Shown here one piece after another: positions 33,715 to 42,507 of a DNA stretch of 64,000 nucleotides. Position 1 is the first letter of the stretch; each line of letters begins with the position of its first letter. The position numbers and the translations under genes were made by a program. The notes under the pieces were generated by a model. It did no database searches. It saw only the letters and a program-made list of their open reading frames with translations, and was not told the DNA's origin. Source of the DNA: CAZNFR01 sp964572225 (GTDB lineage: Bacteria; Bacteroidota; Bacteroidia; Bacteroidales; GCA-2748055); NCBI GenBank assembly GCA_964572225.1, contig CAZNFR010000002.1:1-64000 (forward strand), given 5' to 3'.

Positions 33715-34917
33715 ATGAAAATTATAGTTCTTAATTGTGGGAGTTCTTCGATAAAATATCAACTTTTCAATATGGAGAATGCCTCTGTTCTTGCAAAGGG
33801 AGTGGCAGAGAAAATTGGTCTCCATGGTTCCTTCGTAAAACACGAAAAAGAGGACGGAACGAAGGTAAAACTTGAGGGAGAGATCATGGATCACCAGCAA
33901 GGAATTGAATATATCCTGGGCATTCTGAAAAGTGAAAAATACGGTTGTCTGAAGAGTTTTGACGAGATTAATGCGGTTGGGCACAGGGTTGTACATGGTG
34001 GGGAAACCTTCAGCGGAAGTGTTCTGATCACAGACCAGGTTATTGAAAAAATGAAGGAATGCATTGATTTAGCCCCTCTCCATAATCCTCCAAACCTTAA
34101 AGGGATTTACGCCATGCAGGCACTTCTTCCCAATGTAAAGCAGGTAGGGACTTTTGATACTGCATTTCACCAAACCATGCCCGTACACGCCTATATGTAT
34201 GCCATACCTTATTCCCTCTACACAAAATACGGATTGAGAAGATATGGTTTTCATGGTTCCAGTCACCGTTTTGTTTCCGGCAAGGCTGCCACTCTCCTGG
34301 GCAAAGACATTAAGGAGCTCAGGCTCATTACCTGCCACCTGGGTAACGGGGCTTCCATTGCTGCGATAAAACAGGGAATATCGGTAGATACTTCCATGGG
34401 TCTTACACCTGTGGAAGGTCTGATTATGGGTACCCGCACCGGCGATCTTGACCTTGGGGTATTACTTTACATCATGCAAAAAGAAGGGATTGACTCACAA
34501 ACTGCCAATACCCTGGTAAACAAGCACAGTGGTATGTTGGGGGTTACAGGGGTTTCTTCAGACATGCGGGAGATAGAAGATGCTTTGGAGAAGGGTAATG
34601 AACGTGCAAAAATCGGACTGGATATGTACCATTACCGGATTAAAAAATATATCGGAGCATATGCAGCAGCCATGGGTGGAGTAGATGCCATCATTTTTAC
34701 CGGGGGCGTAGGGGAAAATGGCCCTGAAAGCCGGGAAGAAATATGCAGGGATATGGAGTTTCTGGGTGTGGATTTTGATTTTGAAAAAAACCGGGGAATG
34801 CGTGGAAAAGTAGTGGAATTAACCCGGGAGAATTCAAAGGTTAAGGTACTGGTAATCCCCACAAATGAAGAACTTGTTATTGCCACCGACACCGAGGAGA
34901 TTGTAAATAACTCATGA
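33715..34917 (+). CDS. ackA: Acetate kinase
   Basis: 400 residues, standard length. The ASKHA kinase signature LNCGSSSIKYQLF opens the protein; HRVVHGGETFSGS, FDTAFHQTMP, YGFHGSSHRFV (catalytic-site His/Arg), ITCHLGNGASIAAI, DTSMGLTPVEGLIMGTRTGDLD and FTGGVGENGPESR are all present. It makes ATP and acetate from acetyl phosphate, completing the pta reaction. 71 bases follow the dehydrogenase gene and 4 bases precede ptb, so it belongs to the operon. Confidence 0.97.
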   Translation: MKIIVLNCGSSSIKYQLFNMENASVLAKGVAEKIGLHGSFVKHEKEDGTKVKLEGEIMDHQQGIEYILGILKSEKYGCLKSFDEINAVGHRVVHGGETFSGSVLITDQVIEKMKECIDLAPLHNPPNLKGIYAMQALLPNVKQVGTFDTAFHQTMPVHAYMYAIPYSLYTKYGLRRYGFHGSSHRFVSGKAATLLGKDIKELRLITCHLGNGASIAAIKQGISVDTSMGLTPVEGLIMGTRTGDLDLGVLLYIMQKEGIDSQTANTLVNKHSGMLGVTGVSSDMREIEDALEKGNERAKIGLDMYHYRIKKYIGAYAAAMGGVDAIIFTGGVGENGPESREEICRDMEFLGVDFDFEKNRGMRGKVVELTRENSKVKVLVIPTNEELVIATDTEEIVNNS

Positions 34918-34921
34918 GCGG

Positions 34922-35818
34922 ATGGAACTAACACGGCTTGAAGAAATAAAAGAAATCGCCATAAAACGGGAAACTCGCCGACTGGTTGTGGCTGCCGGTG
35001 AGGATAGTGCCGTACTTAAAGCCCTGATAGCAGCAAAAGATCTGGATATCGTTATTCCTGTTTTAACCGGTAATGAACAAAAAATCAGGAGCATAGCTGA
35101 AGAATCCGGCCTTAACCTTTCCGACATCAAAATAATTCACGAACCTGATCCTGTCCAGTCAGGAAAGCTGGCAGTTCAACAAATTAGAGAAGGAAAGGCG
35201 GATATCCTTATGAAGGGAAAAATCCCTACAGCCCCTTTACTAAAAGCAGTATTAAACCGGGAGGAAGGTCTCCGAAAAAGGGATATCCTTAGTCACCTTG
35301 CGATCTTTCAGATTGATCATTATCATAAGTTACTCGGAATAACTGATGCTGCTATGAACATCGCTCCGGGCCTTAAGGAAAAAACAGCCATTATTCAGAA
35401 CGCCATTGAAGTTTTTCATGCGCTCGGAATCCTTAATCCCCGAATAGCGGCTCTGGGTCCAATAGAAACCGTAAACCCCGACATCCCCTCCACCACCGAT
35501 GCAGCCCTTCTTACCCAGATGAACCGGAGAAATCAAATTAGCAACTGCGTTATTGACGGACCTCTGGCCCTGGATAATGCGGTATCCCGGGAAGCTGCAG
35601 AACATAAAGGGATTGAATCCGAAGTTTCCGGAAAAGTTGATATATTGCTTACCCCTGATCTCAACTCAGGAAATATTCTTTACAAGTCGTTAAGTTTTCT
35701 ATCGGGTGGAATCTCTGCTGCGATTATTCTGGGCGCCAATGTACCAGTCGTACTTACTTCGAGGGCAGACAGCCAGGAAAGTAAGTTGTATTCCATAGCC
35801 CTGGCCGCGGCAATTTAA
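34922..35818 (+). CDS. ptb: Phosphate butyryltransferase
   Basis: 298 residues, the PTA/PTB fold without extra domains. Motifs: LVVAAGEDSAVLKAL, KADILMKGKIPTAPLLKAVL, LSHLAIFQIDHYHKLLGITDAAMNI split over the family-typical stretch, IAALGPIETVNPDIPSTTDAALL and ILLTPDLNSGNILYKSL. The ILMKGKI and HLAIF segments are typical of Ptb rather than Pta. It exchanges CoA for phosphate on butyryl-CoA (or branched acyl-CoA). The product feeds buk 11 bases downstream. Confidence 0.93.
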   Translation: MELTRLEEIKEIAIKRETRRLVVAAGEDSAVLKALIAAKDLDIVIPVLTGNEQKIRSIAEESGLNLSDIKIIHEPDPVQSGKLAVQQIREGKADILMKGKIPTAPLLKAVLNREEGLRKRDILSHLAIFQIDHYHKLLGITDAAMNIAPGLKEKTAIIQNAIEVFHALGILNPRIAALGPIETVNPDIPSTTDAALLTQMNRRNQISNCVIDGPLALDNAVSREAAEHKGIESEVSGKVDILLTPDLNSGNILYKSLSFLSGGISAAIILGANVPVVLTSRADSQESKLYSIALAAAI

Positions 35819-35829
35819 AATCTTAAACT

Positions 35830-36924
35830 ATGGCAGAAAAGCATATTCTTGCAATTAATCCCGGGTCGACCTCGACTAAAATTGCAGTATACCTTAACTC
35901 GAAAGTTGTATTTCTTAAGAGCATTTCCCATCCTACAGAAGAGCTTGAAAAATTTTCAATGATCAGTGATCAGTATGAATACCGGAAAAAAATAATCCTC
36001 GATGAGCTGAAACTTGCCAATATAGAGGTAAAAAAAATCGAAGCGGTTGTAGGAAGAGGCGGACTGGTAAGGCCTATCAAATCGGGAGTTTATAAGGTAA
36101 ACGAAGAGATGAAAAAACATCTGAGGGAAGGAATTATGGGTGAGCATGCCAGTAATCTTGGCGGACTCATTGCTGATGATATTGCTCATTCCATTCCGGA
36201 GGCGAAAGCCTACATTGCCGACCCGGTCGTAGTCGACGAAATGAACAAAGTAGCCCGATTTACCGGGCATCCTGATTTTACCCGGGTATCCATTTTTCAT
36301 GCCTTAAACCAAAAAGCCACGGCAAGGGCATATGCAAGGCTGCTCAATAAACGTTATGAAGATTTAAACCTCATCATTGCCCATATGGGAGGGGGTATTT
36401 CCGTAGGTGCACACAAGAAGGGAAGGGTAATTGATGTAAATAATGCATTGAACGGGGAAGGCCCCTTTTCTCCGGAAAGATCCGGGACACTACCTGCCGG
36501 ACAACTGGTGGAGGAATGTTTCAGGGAAGGGGCGGATAAAAAGGAGATTCTGGAAAAAATTACCGGAAAAGGAGGTTTGATGGCATATTTCGGTACTAAT
36601 TCTGCTTATCAGATTGAGCTGAATGCCATGGACGGGGATGAAAAGGCAAGGTTAATTCAGGATGCCATGGCCTACCAGGTTGCAAAGGAAATCGGATCCA
36701 TGGCCACCGTACTTATGGGCAAGGTGGATGGTATTATCCTCACCGGTGGTATTGCAAACAATCCCATGGTTGTAGAGTACATTAAAAAGATGACCACCTT
36801 CATTGCTCCCGTAATTATCTACCCGGGCGAGGATGAAATGCATGCCCTGGCGATGAATGGCTTAATGGTCCTCAAGGGCGAAGTCATACCCAAGGAGTAT
36901 TCAGAAGAAAACTTCGTACAATAA
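35830..36924 (+). CDS. buk: Butyrate kinase
   Basis: 364 residues, an ASKHA-family acyl kinase related to but shorter than acetate kinase. Motifs: LAINPGSTSTKIAVY (phosphate 1), VVGRGGLVRPIKSGVY, FHALNQKATARAYARLL, IIAHMGGGISVGAHKKGRVIDVNN, GEGPFSPERSGTLP and ILTGGIANNPMVVEYI. It converts butyryl phosphate plus ADP to butyrate plus ATP; relatives also use branched-chain acyl phosphates. Last gene of the operon. No clear terminator follows; the SDR gene ends 8 bases away on the opposite strand. Confidence 0.95.
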   Translation: MAEKHILAINPGSTSTKIAVYLNSKVVFLKSISHPTEELEKFSMISDQYEYRKKIILDELKLANIEVKKIEAVVGRGGLVRPIKSGVYKVNEEMKKHLREGIMGEHASNLGGLIADDIAHSIPEAKAYIADPVVVDEMNKVARFTGHPDFTRVSIFHALNQKATARAYARLLNKRYEDLNLIIAHMGGGISVGAHKKGRVIDVNNALNGEGPFSPERSGTLPAGQLVEECFREGADKKEILEKITGKGGLMAYFGTNSAYQIELNAMDGDEKARLIQDAMAYQVAKEIGSMATVLMGKVDGIILTGGIANNPMVVEYIKKMTTFIAPVIIYPGEDEMHALAMNGLMVLKGEVIPKEYSEENFVQ

Positions 36925-36932
36925 GGATTTTA

Positions 36933-37628
36933 TCAGGGGCTTGAAAAAGCTACGGGAATGATTCGACCGTTCATATATTTATGAGCTTCCATCGAAAAGT
37001 TGATGACATACTCTGCCATCTCATCCGGAGTAAGCGATGCCTTGTAACCTGGAAAAGCTTCCTCCAGCATTTCCGTCTGTACCGATCCAATGCAGAGGCA
37101 ATTGAACCGGATATCGTCAAACTCCTTAACCAGGCATTCTGTTAGTGCAGCAATGGCGGCTTTTGAAGCACTATAGTGTGATAAGCCCGGAAATTTCTCA
37201 CTTCCCTGAAAACCTCCCATACTGCTTATGTTAACAACATGTGGATTTTCGGTTTTTCGAAGCAGGGGCACACACTCCTTAATAAGCATGGAGGGTCCGA
37301 TATAGTTCACTACAAAATGATCATAAATCATTTGATAATCCTGTTCTTCGAAGGGAACAGCCCGAAGAAAACCCGCATTATTTACGAGAATATCCAGCCT
37401 ATCCGTATGCTGCATGATCGAATTTACGAGAGTCTTGACAGAATCGGGTAAACTCAGATCCGCAGGAATAATTACCACGTTGGAATTCCCTGTTCCATCC
37501 TTAAGCAATTTTTCCATTTTGGGACGGTTTCTGGCGGTAATGAACACCCGGTTTTTCGGATCCCTGCTTGCCTTTTTTGTCAAAGCGGCGCCAATACCCC
37601 GGCTGGCACCCGTAATAAGTATATTCAT
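36933..37628 (-). CDS. Short-chain dehydrogenase/reductase (SDR)
   Basis: 231 residues, classical SDR size. TGASRGIG (7-14) binds the cofactor, LVNNAG (about 85-90) and NISSMGG (about 138-144, catalytic Ser) and YSASKAA (about 158-164, catalytic Tyr and Lys) complete the active site. The second strand ends with TARNRPKM, and the Arg after the strand hints at NADP use. Substrate unknown. It is alone on its strand between buk and the divergent barrel gene. Confidence 0.88.
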   Translation of the reverse strand: MNILITGASRGIGAALTKKASRDPKNRVFITARNRPKMEKLLKDGTGNSNVVIIPADLSLPDSVKTLVNSIMQHTDRLDILVNNAGFLRAVPFEEQDYQMIYDHFVVNYIGPSMLIKECVPLLRKTENPHVVNISSMGGFQGSEKFPGLSHYSASKAAIAALTECLVKEFDDIRFNCLCIGSVQTEMLEEAFPGYKASLTPDEMAEYVINFSMEAHKYMNGRIIPVAFSSP

Positions 37629-37712
37629 GATTTCTTGATTTAATGGCTTATATTTATTTGTTCTTTATAAACAAAAGAACTAATTACGCACTTTATTCTG
37701 AAAACAGAAAGT

Positions 37713-38336
37713 ATGAGAAAGTATTTTCTAAGGCTTGGCTTCGGATCTTTTATTCTTTTTTGCCTGAGTATTATTTCAATTCAACAGACTCTTGCCCAGG
37801 GGCCGTTTGAAGATGAGGCTGATCCGCCCTCAAGATTTTTTATCGCGCCGGATCTTGGATTGGTACTGGGTAGTTATACCAAAATAGAGGTAGCCCCTTC
37901 TGTGGGTTATCAGCTGGGACCGCGGTTTGCTCTTGGTTTAGGTGGGAGGTATGAGTACTTGCGGGATCGGACCAATTTCATATTTCTGGAGGAGGTGGAG
38001 ACGCATATTTATGGTATAAGGTTCTTTAGTCGTTTAACCCTGATCAAGGATTTAAGTGAATGGGTACCAATTGGAGTAATGATGGGGATTTTTGGTCATG
38101 CAGAATACGAGTTACTGAATCTTGAAAGCCAATTTTTCAGGTCGGGTGGCTTTGTAGCGGGTGATCGTTTCTGGCTGGATACCTTTTTAGCCGGAATCGG
38201 GTTAAGTCAGCGCACAGGTTATGCAACCTCCTTTAATATTATGGTATTATGGGACCTGAATAATACCTCCAGCTCACCCTATATAAATCCGATAGTTCGC
38301 TTCGGAATGCAGATCTATCTAAATACCGGAAGATAA
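37713..38336 (+). CDS. Predicted outer membrane beta-barrel protein
   Basis: 207 residues. Signal peptide (about 1-28, ending QTLAQG), then alternating strands (IAPDLGLVLGSY; IEVAPSVGYQLG; FALGLGGRYEYL; HIYGIRFFSRL; WVPIGVMMGIFG) and a C-terminal strand RFGMQIYLNTGR. It fits a small 8-strand OmpA- or OMP_b-brl-like barrel. No precise family named. Its stop overlaps the start of the antiporter gene by one base, so the two are translationally coupled, which hints at a shared role at the envelope. Confidence 0.7.
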   Translation: MRKYFLRLGFGSFILFCLSIISIQQTLAQGPFEDEADPPSRFFIAPDLGLVLGSYTKIEVAPSVGYQLGPRFALGLGGRYEYLRDRTNFIFLEEVETHIYGIRFFSRLTLIKDLSEWVPIGVMMGIFGHAEYELLNLESQFFRSGGFVAGDRFWLDTFLAGIGLSQRTGYATSFNIMVLWDLNNTSSSPYINPIVRFGMQIYLNTGR

Positions 38337-39553
38337 TGAGCGCATATGAACTAATCATTGCAGGGTCCTTTTTGATCATCCTGAGTTACTTATTTAACAT
38401 AATAGCCAGGAATACCGGGGTTCCGAGTATTATTTTCCTGATAGGAACCGGTATCGTTATAAAAATTCTTTTACCCGTACTTGATGTGCCTGATTTTGAC
38501 TTTCAGGCAATTCTCGAGGTTCTGGGGATAATCGGGTTGATCATGATCGTCCTGGAAGCCTCCCTGGACCTGAAGATAAGTAAGGAGAAGAAAACGGTGA
38601 TCACACGATCCTTCAGTATAGCACTATTGTCGCTGATGGTTACCGGGATCCTTGTTTCCTTTATTATCAGTTTTTACCTGGAAACCTCATTTCTTTCTGC
38701 CTTGGTTTATGCTTTACCTTTATCCATCATTAGCAGTGCGATTGTCATCCCCAGCACTTCGGAGCTCCCCCCGGATAAAAAAGAGTTCCTGATTTACGAA
38801 AGTACTTTTTCCGATATAATGGGGATCATGCTTTTTTATTTTCTGCTGGAGAGTAAAACATCCGGGGGATTCTGGGATTTGAGTTTACATATACTTCTAA
38901 GCCTGGTGGTGACGATAATCATCTCATTTACTCTGAGTTACCTACTCATATTTATTTTTCAGAACATTAAATCAAATGTAAAATTGTTCTTGTTGATCTC
39001 CACTCTGATCCTACTTTATTCAATCGCCAAAATTATCAAATTATCCTCTCTCCTGCTAATCCTTGTTTTTGGTTTGATCCTTGAAAACCGGCGGTTTTTT
39101 TTCCGGGGGAAGCTTCGTGATCTGATCAAGGAAGATTCGCTCAGGGAAATCAGTAAAGATTTTCGGATTCTCACCCTTGAATCCTCCTTTGTGGTCAGAA
39201 CCTTTTTTTTCATTCTTTTCGGAATTGCGCTGAGTCCGGGAAGCATATTTGACCCAAGGGTCTGGCTGGTAAGTCTGATGGTCCTTATTGCCATTTACGG
39301 AGTCAGGTTTGTTATCCTGAAGGTATTGCATATCAAAACCCTTTTCCCTGAACTACTCCTTGCGCCCCGGGGGTTAATTACCATTTTATTATTCTATGCC
39401 ATACCCGAAGAATTTGTTAATGACCAATTCAATCCTGGTATATTGTTGATGGTAATTATTGTCTCCAGTCTTGCCATGACCTGGTCGTTGGTACTTGCGA
39501 AACGACGAAATAAGCTGGAGGTGAATTTTCCGGAACAGGATGATACTAAATAA
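38336..39553 (+). CDS. Cation:proton antiporter (CPA/NhaP-like, Na+/H+ exchanger domain)
   Basis: 405 residues with about 12 hydrophobic segments. The Na+/H+ exchanger fold is indicated by GTGIVIKILLPVLDVP, GIIGLIMIVLEASLDLK (helix with acidic residue) and LPLSIISSAIVIPSTSELPPDKKEF, and by LLAPRGLITILLFYAIP, the conserved Arg-Gly segment near the C-terminus. It probably exchanges Na+ or K+ for H+ across the inner membrane. Short loop after helix 4 and no RCK/TrkA tail, unlike KefB. Translation is coupled to the upstream barrel gene. Confidence 0.82.
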   Translation: MSAYELIIAGSFLIILSYLFNIIARNTGVPSIIFLIGTGIVIKILLPVLDVPDFDFQAILEVLGIIGLIMIVLEASLDLKISKEKKTVITRSFSIALLSLMVTGILVSFIISFYLETSFLSALVYALPLSIISSAIVIPSTSELPPDKKEFLIYESTFSDIMGIMLFYFLLESKTSGGFWDLSLHILLSLVVTIIISFTLSYLLIFIFQNIKSNVKLFLLISTLILLYSIAKIIKLSSLLLILVFGLILENRRFFFRGKLRDLIKEDSLREISKDFRILTLESSFVVRTFFFILFGIALSPGSIFDPRVWLVSLMVLIAIYGVRFVILKVLHIKTLFPELLLAPRGLITILLFYAIPEEFVNDQFNPGILLMVIIVSSLAMTWSLVLAKRRNKLEVNFPEQDDTK

Positions 39554-39563
39554 AATGACCCTA

Positions 39564-39584
39564 CTGTTAATCTTTATTTAACAG
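39564..39584 (+). terminator. Weak hairpin after the antiporter gene
   Basis: CTGTTAA (39564-39570) and TTAACAG (39578-39584) pair around a 7-base loop. There is no clear T-run, so this is at best a weak terminator or processing site. Confidence 0.3.
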
Positions 39585-39653
39585 GATGTAGTTTTGAAAA
39601 TAGAGAATAAAACGCGTTATTTGTCGATTAATCGAATCATAAAGAAATAAAAG

Positions 39654-40202
39654 ATGATAGTTGAAGTCAAAAAAGTAATTTCACTGGTTTACGAGTTAAG
39701 GCAGGATAATCAACAGGGAGAGATTGTAGAAGCCTTATCGGATGACAAACCCTTAACTTTTTTATACGGTACAGGAAATTTATTGCCCAAATTTGAAGCA
39801 AATCTTGCCGGATTAAAAGTTGGAGATCCCTTTGAATTCAGGCTAAACAGCTCGGATGCATACGGTGATGTACAGGATAATGCCGTTGTGGATGTTCCGG
39901 TCTCAGTTTTTGAGGTAGATGGAAGTGTGGATGAGAACCTTCTTAAGATTGGAAATACCATACCCATGCTTGATCGTGAAGGAAGGAGGCTGAATGGCAC
40001 CGTAACAGAAATTGGAGGGGAGACTGTCAAGATGGATTTCAATCACCCGATGGCAGGGAAAGATCTGTACTTCAAGGGATCAATTACGGAAATAAGGGAA
40101 GCCACTCAGGAAGAACTTGAGCATGGTCATGTGCATTCCCATGGTGGTTGTGAAGGCTGTGACAAGGAAGATTGTCATGGAAAACATGATCATCACCATT
40201 AG
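39654..40202 (+). CDS. slyD: SlyD-like FKBP-type peptidyl-prolyl isomerase with metal-binding tail
   Basis: 182 residues. The FKBP fold spans about 1-70 and 125-150, with an inserted IF chaperone domain between (about 70-120; SVFEVDGSVDENLL), as in SlyD. YELRQDN, FLYGTGNLLPKFEANL and GDPFEFRLNSSDAYG are the conserved FKBP segments. The last 27 residues are His/Cys-rich (EHGHVHSHGG, CEGCDKEDCHGKHDHHH), the Ni-binding tail that lets SlyD store or deliver nickel. Cytoplasmic folding helper, perhaps tied to a nickel enzyme such as hydrogenase, though none is in the window. A strong terminator follows. Confidence 0.92.
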   Translation: MIVEVKKVISLVYELRQDNQQGEIVEALSDDKPLTFLYGTGNLLPKFEANLAGLKVGDPFEFRLNSSDAYGDVQDNAVVDVPVSVFEVDGSVDENLLKIGNTIPMLDREGRRLNGTVTEIGGETVKMDFNHPMAGKDLYFKGSITEIREATQEELEHGHVHSHGGCEGCDKEDCHGKHDHHH

Positions 40203-40226
40203 GATGATCTATTAAATTATATCTTG

Positions 40227-40254
40227 CCCGGGTCGAACAGCCCGGGTTTTTTTT
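40227..40254 (+). terminator. Intrinsic terminator after slyD
   Basis: CCCGGG (40227-40232) and CCCGGG (40241-40246) form a GC stem with an 8-base loop, followed by eight T. The T-run reaches into the stop codon of the convergent amidase gene. Confidence 0.85.
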
Positions 40255-41038
40255 AAGGTTCAAGCCGGTATGAGTCTGCATCTTTCAATACGGGAAACGA
40301 GGTTCTAAAATCCACAAGCTCTTTATGAGACAATTTCACCTCTGCAATTTTTGGATCGCGTCCCAAATTCACAAGCACGTTTCCTTTAGGATCCACAACC
40401 ATGCTTTCCCCGGTATAACTAATCCCATTTTTATCTTGCCCTACGCGATTGCAACCTACAACATAGCATTGATTCTCAATGGCCCGGGCTTTTAACAAGG
40501 TTCGCCAGACATCCATTCGGGATGATGGCCAATTGGCTACATTAATGAGAATATCATAGGGTTCCTCAGCATTATTGCGATGCCAAACCGGAAATCTAAG
40601 ATCATAACAAATGGAAGGGAAAATCTTCCAGTCCTGAGCGGAAAAATACTTTCTTTCCCAACCTCTGGCGAAGGCTTCATCTTCAAGCCCCATGGAGAAT
40701 AAATGTCTTTTATCATAGTGGTCAACACTCCCATTTGGGCCGACCCAATAAAACCGGTTATGGAATACCTCATTAATTTTAACCGTAAGGCTACCGCACA
40801 CAAAGGAGTGTAGCAGTTTTGCTTTATTTTTCATCCACTCGATTCCTTCCCCCTGATCATTTTCAAAGAAGGTCAGGGGTTTAACATTAAAGCCCGTTAA
40901 GAACATTTCCGGAAATACGATAAGGTCTGGACTACCGGATTGCCGGGCCAGAAGATTATCAAGGATCTGAATGTTTTCCTTTGGGGCCTCCCAACGAATA
41001 TCGGGTTGAATAAGAAGGATATTTATATCAGAGGGCAT
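40253..41038 (-). CDS. Nitrilase-superfamily amidase (omega-amidase-like)
   Basis: 261 residues. The Glu-Lys-Cys triad is visible: E44 in LIVFPEMFLTGF, K110 in YDKRHLFSM, C144 in ICYDLRFPVW. The sequence is of the YafV/Nit2 kind (omega-amidase), which removes ammonia from 2-oxoglutaramate or 2-oxosuccinamate; the substrate cannot be fixed here. Lacks a signal peptide, so cytoplasmic. Convergent with slyD; its upstream neighbour on the same strand is the unrecognised membrane-anchored protein 25 bases away, so the two may be one unit. Confidence 0.88.
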   Translation of the reverse strand: MPSDINILLIQPDIRWEAPKENIQILDNLLARQSGSPDLIVFPEMFLTGFNVKPLTFFENDQGEGIEWMKNKAKLLHSFVCGSLTVKINEVFHNRFYWVGPNGSVDHYDKRHLFSMGLEDEAFARGWERKYFSAQDWKIFPSICYDLRFPVWHRNNAEEPYDILINVANWPSSRMDVWRTLLKARAIENQCYVVGCNRVGQDKNGISYTGESMVVDPKGNVLVNLGRDPKIAEVKLSHKELVDFRTSFPVLKDADSYRLEP

Positions 41039-41063
41039 AGCCCTGCAAACATACGAAAATAGT

Positions 41064-42194
41064 TTAACTTTCCTCTCTGGAAACTTCCTCTTCTTCTTTC
41101 TGAAGAATGGAGGAAATCATGGGAACATAGTAGCTTTGGAAGAAGAAGGCTGGACTGTTTCGGAAGGATTTACAAAATGAATGGAACACCTGGTTTACTC
41201 CCCTCATCCTTGAACTTCCCATAAATACATTTTGCTTTGAAAAATCACCGCTAAGGTAATACAGTCTGGAGGTTTTGTGTTTAATAACGGCAGGAAACCG
41301 GGTGTTCAGTCCGTTCTGTTTTAGCAGATCCTCTCCCCTTTCGTTCAGGTTAAGATCAAAATGACTGATAACCTGGTTCCTTCCTTCATAACTGATTTCA
41401 AACCAGCCATCAAAGGCAATGGATTCAGGTATATCATACAGCTTGCATGTTTTGTTATCTGTTTTAATAACCGGGAATTTTCCGCTCATATAATCATCCC
41501 TGGGTAGAATCAGCACCCTGTTTTTGGAAGATTCAATAAGAAGAATACCCGGGCCCTGGAATTTCCAGTCTCCGTTCTTCCCCTCCCATTCTTTTACGAA
41601 CGAGGGTCCCATGGTTTTAAGGATCCTGGATCTGTCAAGCTTAGAAAAGAATTTGCCTTTCCAGCCAAGATTATAGATATCCATTAACTGTTCGGTATTA
41701 TATTTTACCAGATCCTCGGTTCCGGAAGAAAAGAAGTTATATTCGGCAACAATTAGTTTATTGTCATCCAGCATTTCCTTGAGCAGCACATAATCATTCT
41801 GGTTAAAACCACCATAAAAATCAGCAGAACCGGAGTTTCCAGAGTTAACCCCAAGATTATCAAGATAATAAAGTCCGTCATAATAACGGGTCAGGGAATC
41901 CAGATCTTCCAGGCGGAAAGACTTGATCATTATTTCCTTGTAAGGGGCATCGGGGTAATAGCCAAGGTAATCGTTGGAATAATCATATAATTTTTTGTCA
42001 CTTTTTTTGATTTTCTGATAATTGAGCACCCAGGCAAGGGTTTTAAATTCATTATTGGTTTTGCTGTCGACCGACTTATTCACAATCAGGAGATCCATGG
42101 CAACAGGTTTCTTCATAAGCCATAGAAGATGCCCTGCCAAAGGAATAAAAATGATGATTAGCGCAGCAATTACAATGATTCTGGAGGTTTTCAT
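41064..42194 (-). CDS. Membrane-anchored protein of unrecognised family
   Basis: 376 residues. One N-terminal transmembrane helix (about 5-27, IIVIAALIIIFIPLAGHLLW) with a short cytoplasmic start, so the bulk should be periplasmic. The rest is mixed alpha/beta and contains VAMDLLIVNKSV, VLLKEMLDDNKLIVAEYNFF and WKFQGPGILLIESSKNRVLIL; it reminds me of glycosyltransferase-like or DUF4350-like proteins but no motif is decisive. The C-terminus is acidic (KEEEEVSREES). It is upstream of the amidase gene on the same strand. Confidence 0.6.
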   Translation of the reverse strand: MKTSRIIVIAALIIIFIPLAGHLLWLMKKPVAMDLLIVNKSVDSKTNNEFKTLAWVLNYQKIKKSDKKLYDYSNDYLGYYPDAPYKEIMIKSFRLEDLDSLTRYYDGLYYLDNLGVNSGNSGSADFYGGFNQNDYVLLKEMLDDNKLIVAEYNFFSSGTEDLVKYNTEQLMDIYNLGWKGKFFSKLDRSRILKTMGPSFVKEWEGKNGDWKFQGPGILLIESSKNRVLILPRDDYMSGKFPVIKTDNKTCKLYDIPESIAFDGWFEISYEGRNQVISHFDLNLNERGEDLLKQNGLNTRFPAVIKHKTSRLYYLSGDFSKQNVFMGSSRMRGVNQVFHSFCKSFRNSPAFFFQSYYVPMISSILQKEEEEVSREES

Positions 42195-42507
42195 AGCCGG
42201 TAATTAGTTTAGTTTATTCTTCCATGCTATATCTCTCACGCTCAAGCAAATTAAAACAAAAAACGATTCCAGGGAAGTATACGATTATAAATGGTTTAAG
42301 TTCCGGAATGATGCTAAAATTGTGGAAGGAATAGTGGTTATGAACACTTTCAAAATCATCCAGATAATTTATTCGAAATTCTTGATTCTATTGGGCTCCC
42401 GCAACACTTCACGCTTTTTGAAAAAATTAAATAAGGTTTTCTTAATATATTTTTCTTCATTTGCATAATTTTTGTTTCTATTTTCATCAAACCATAAAAA
42501 AGAAATC
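42195..42507. other. Intergenic region
   Basis: 313 bases between divergent genes. One frame stays open for more than 80 codons from 42205 without a start codon, but it looks unlike a gene. No clear TAnnTTTG box; the nearest is TAATTTTTG just before the TPR-like gene. No repeat or RNA gene recognised. Confidence 0.5.

Noticed and set aside
42205..42475. Long open frame without a start codon in the 42195-42507 intergenic region
   Set aside because: More than 80 codons are open, but there is no start, the sequence has no recognisable motif, and AT-rich DNA makes it weak evidence for a lost gene.
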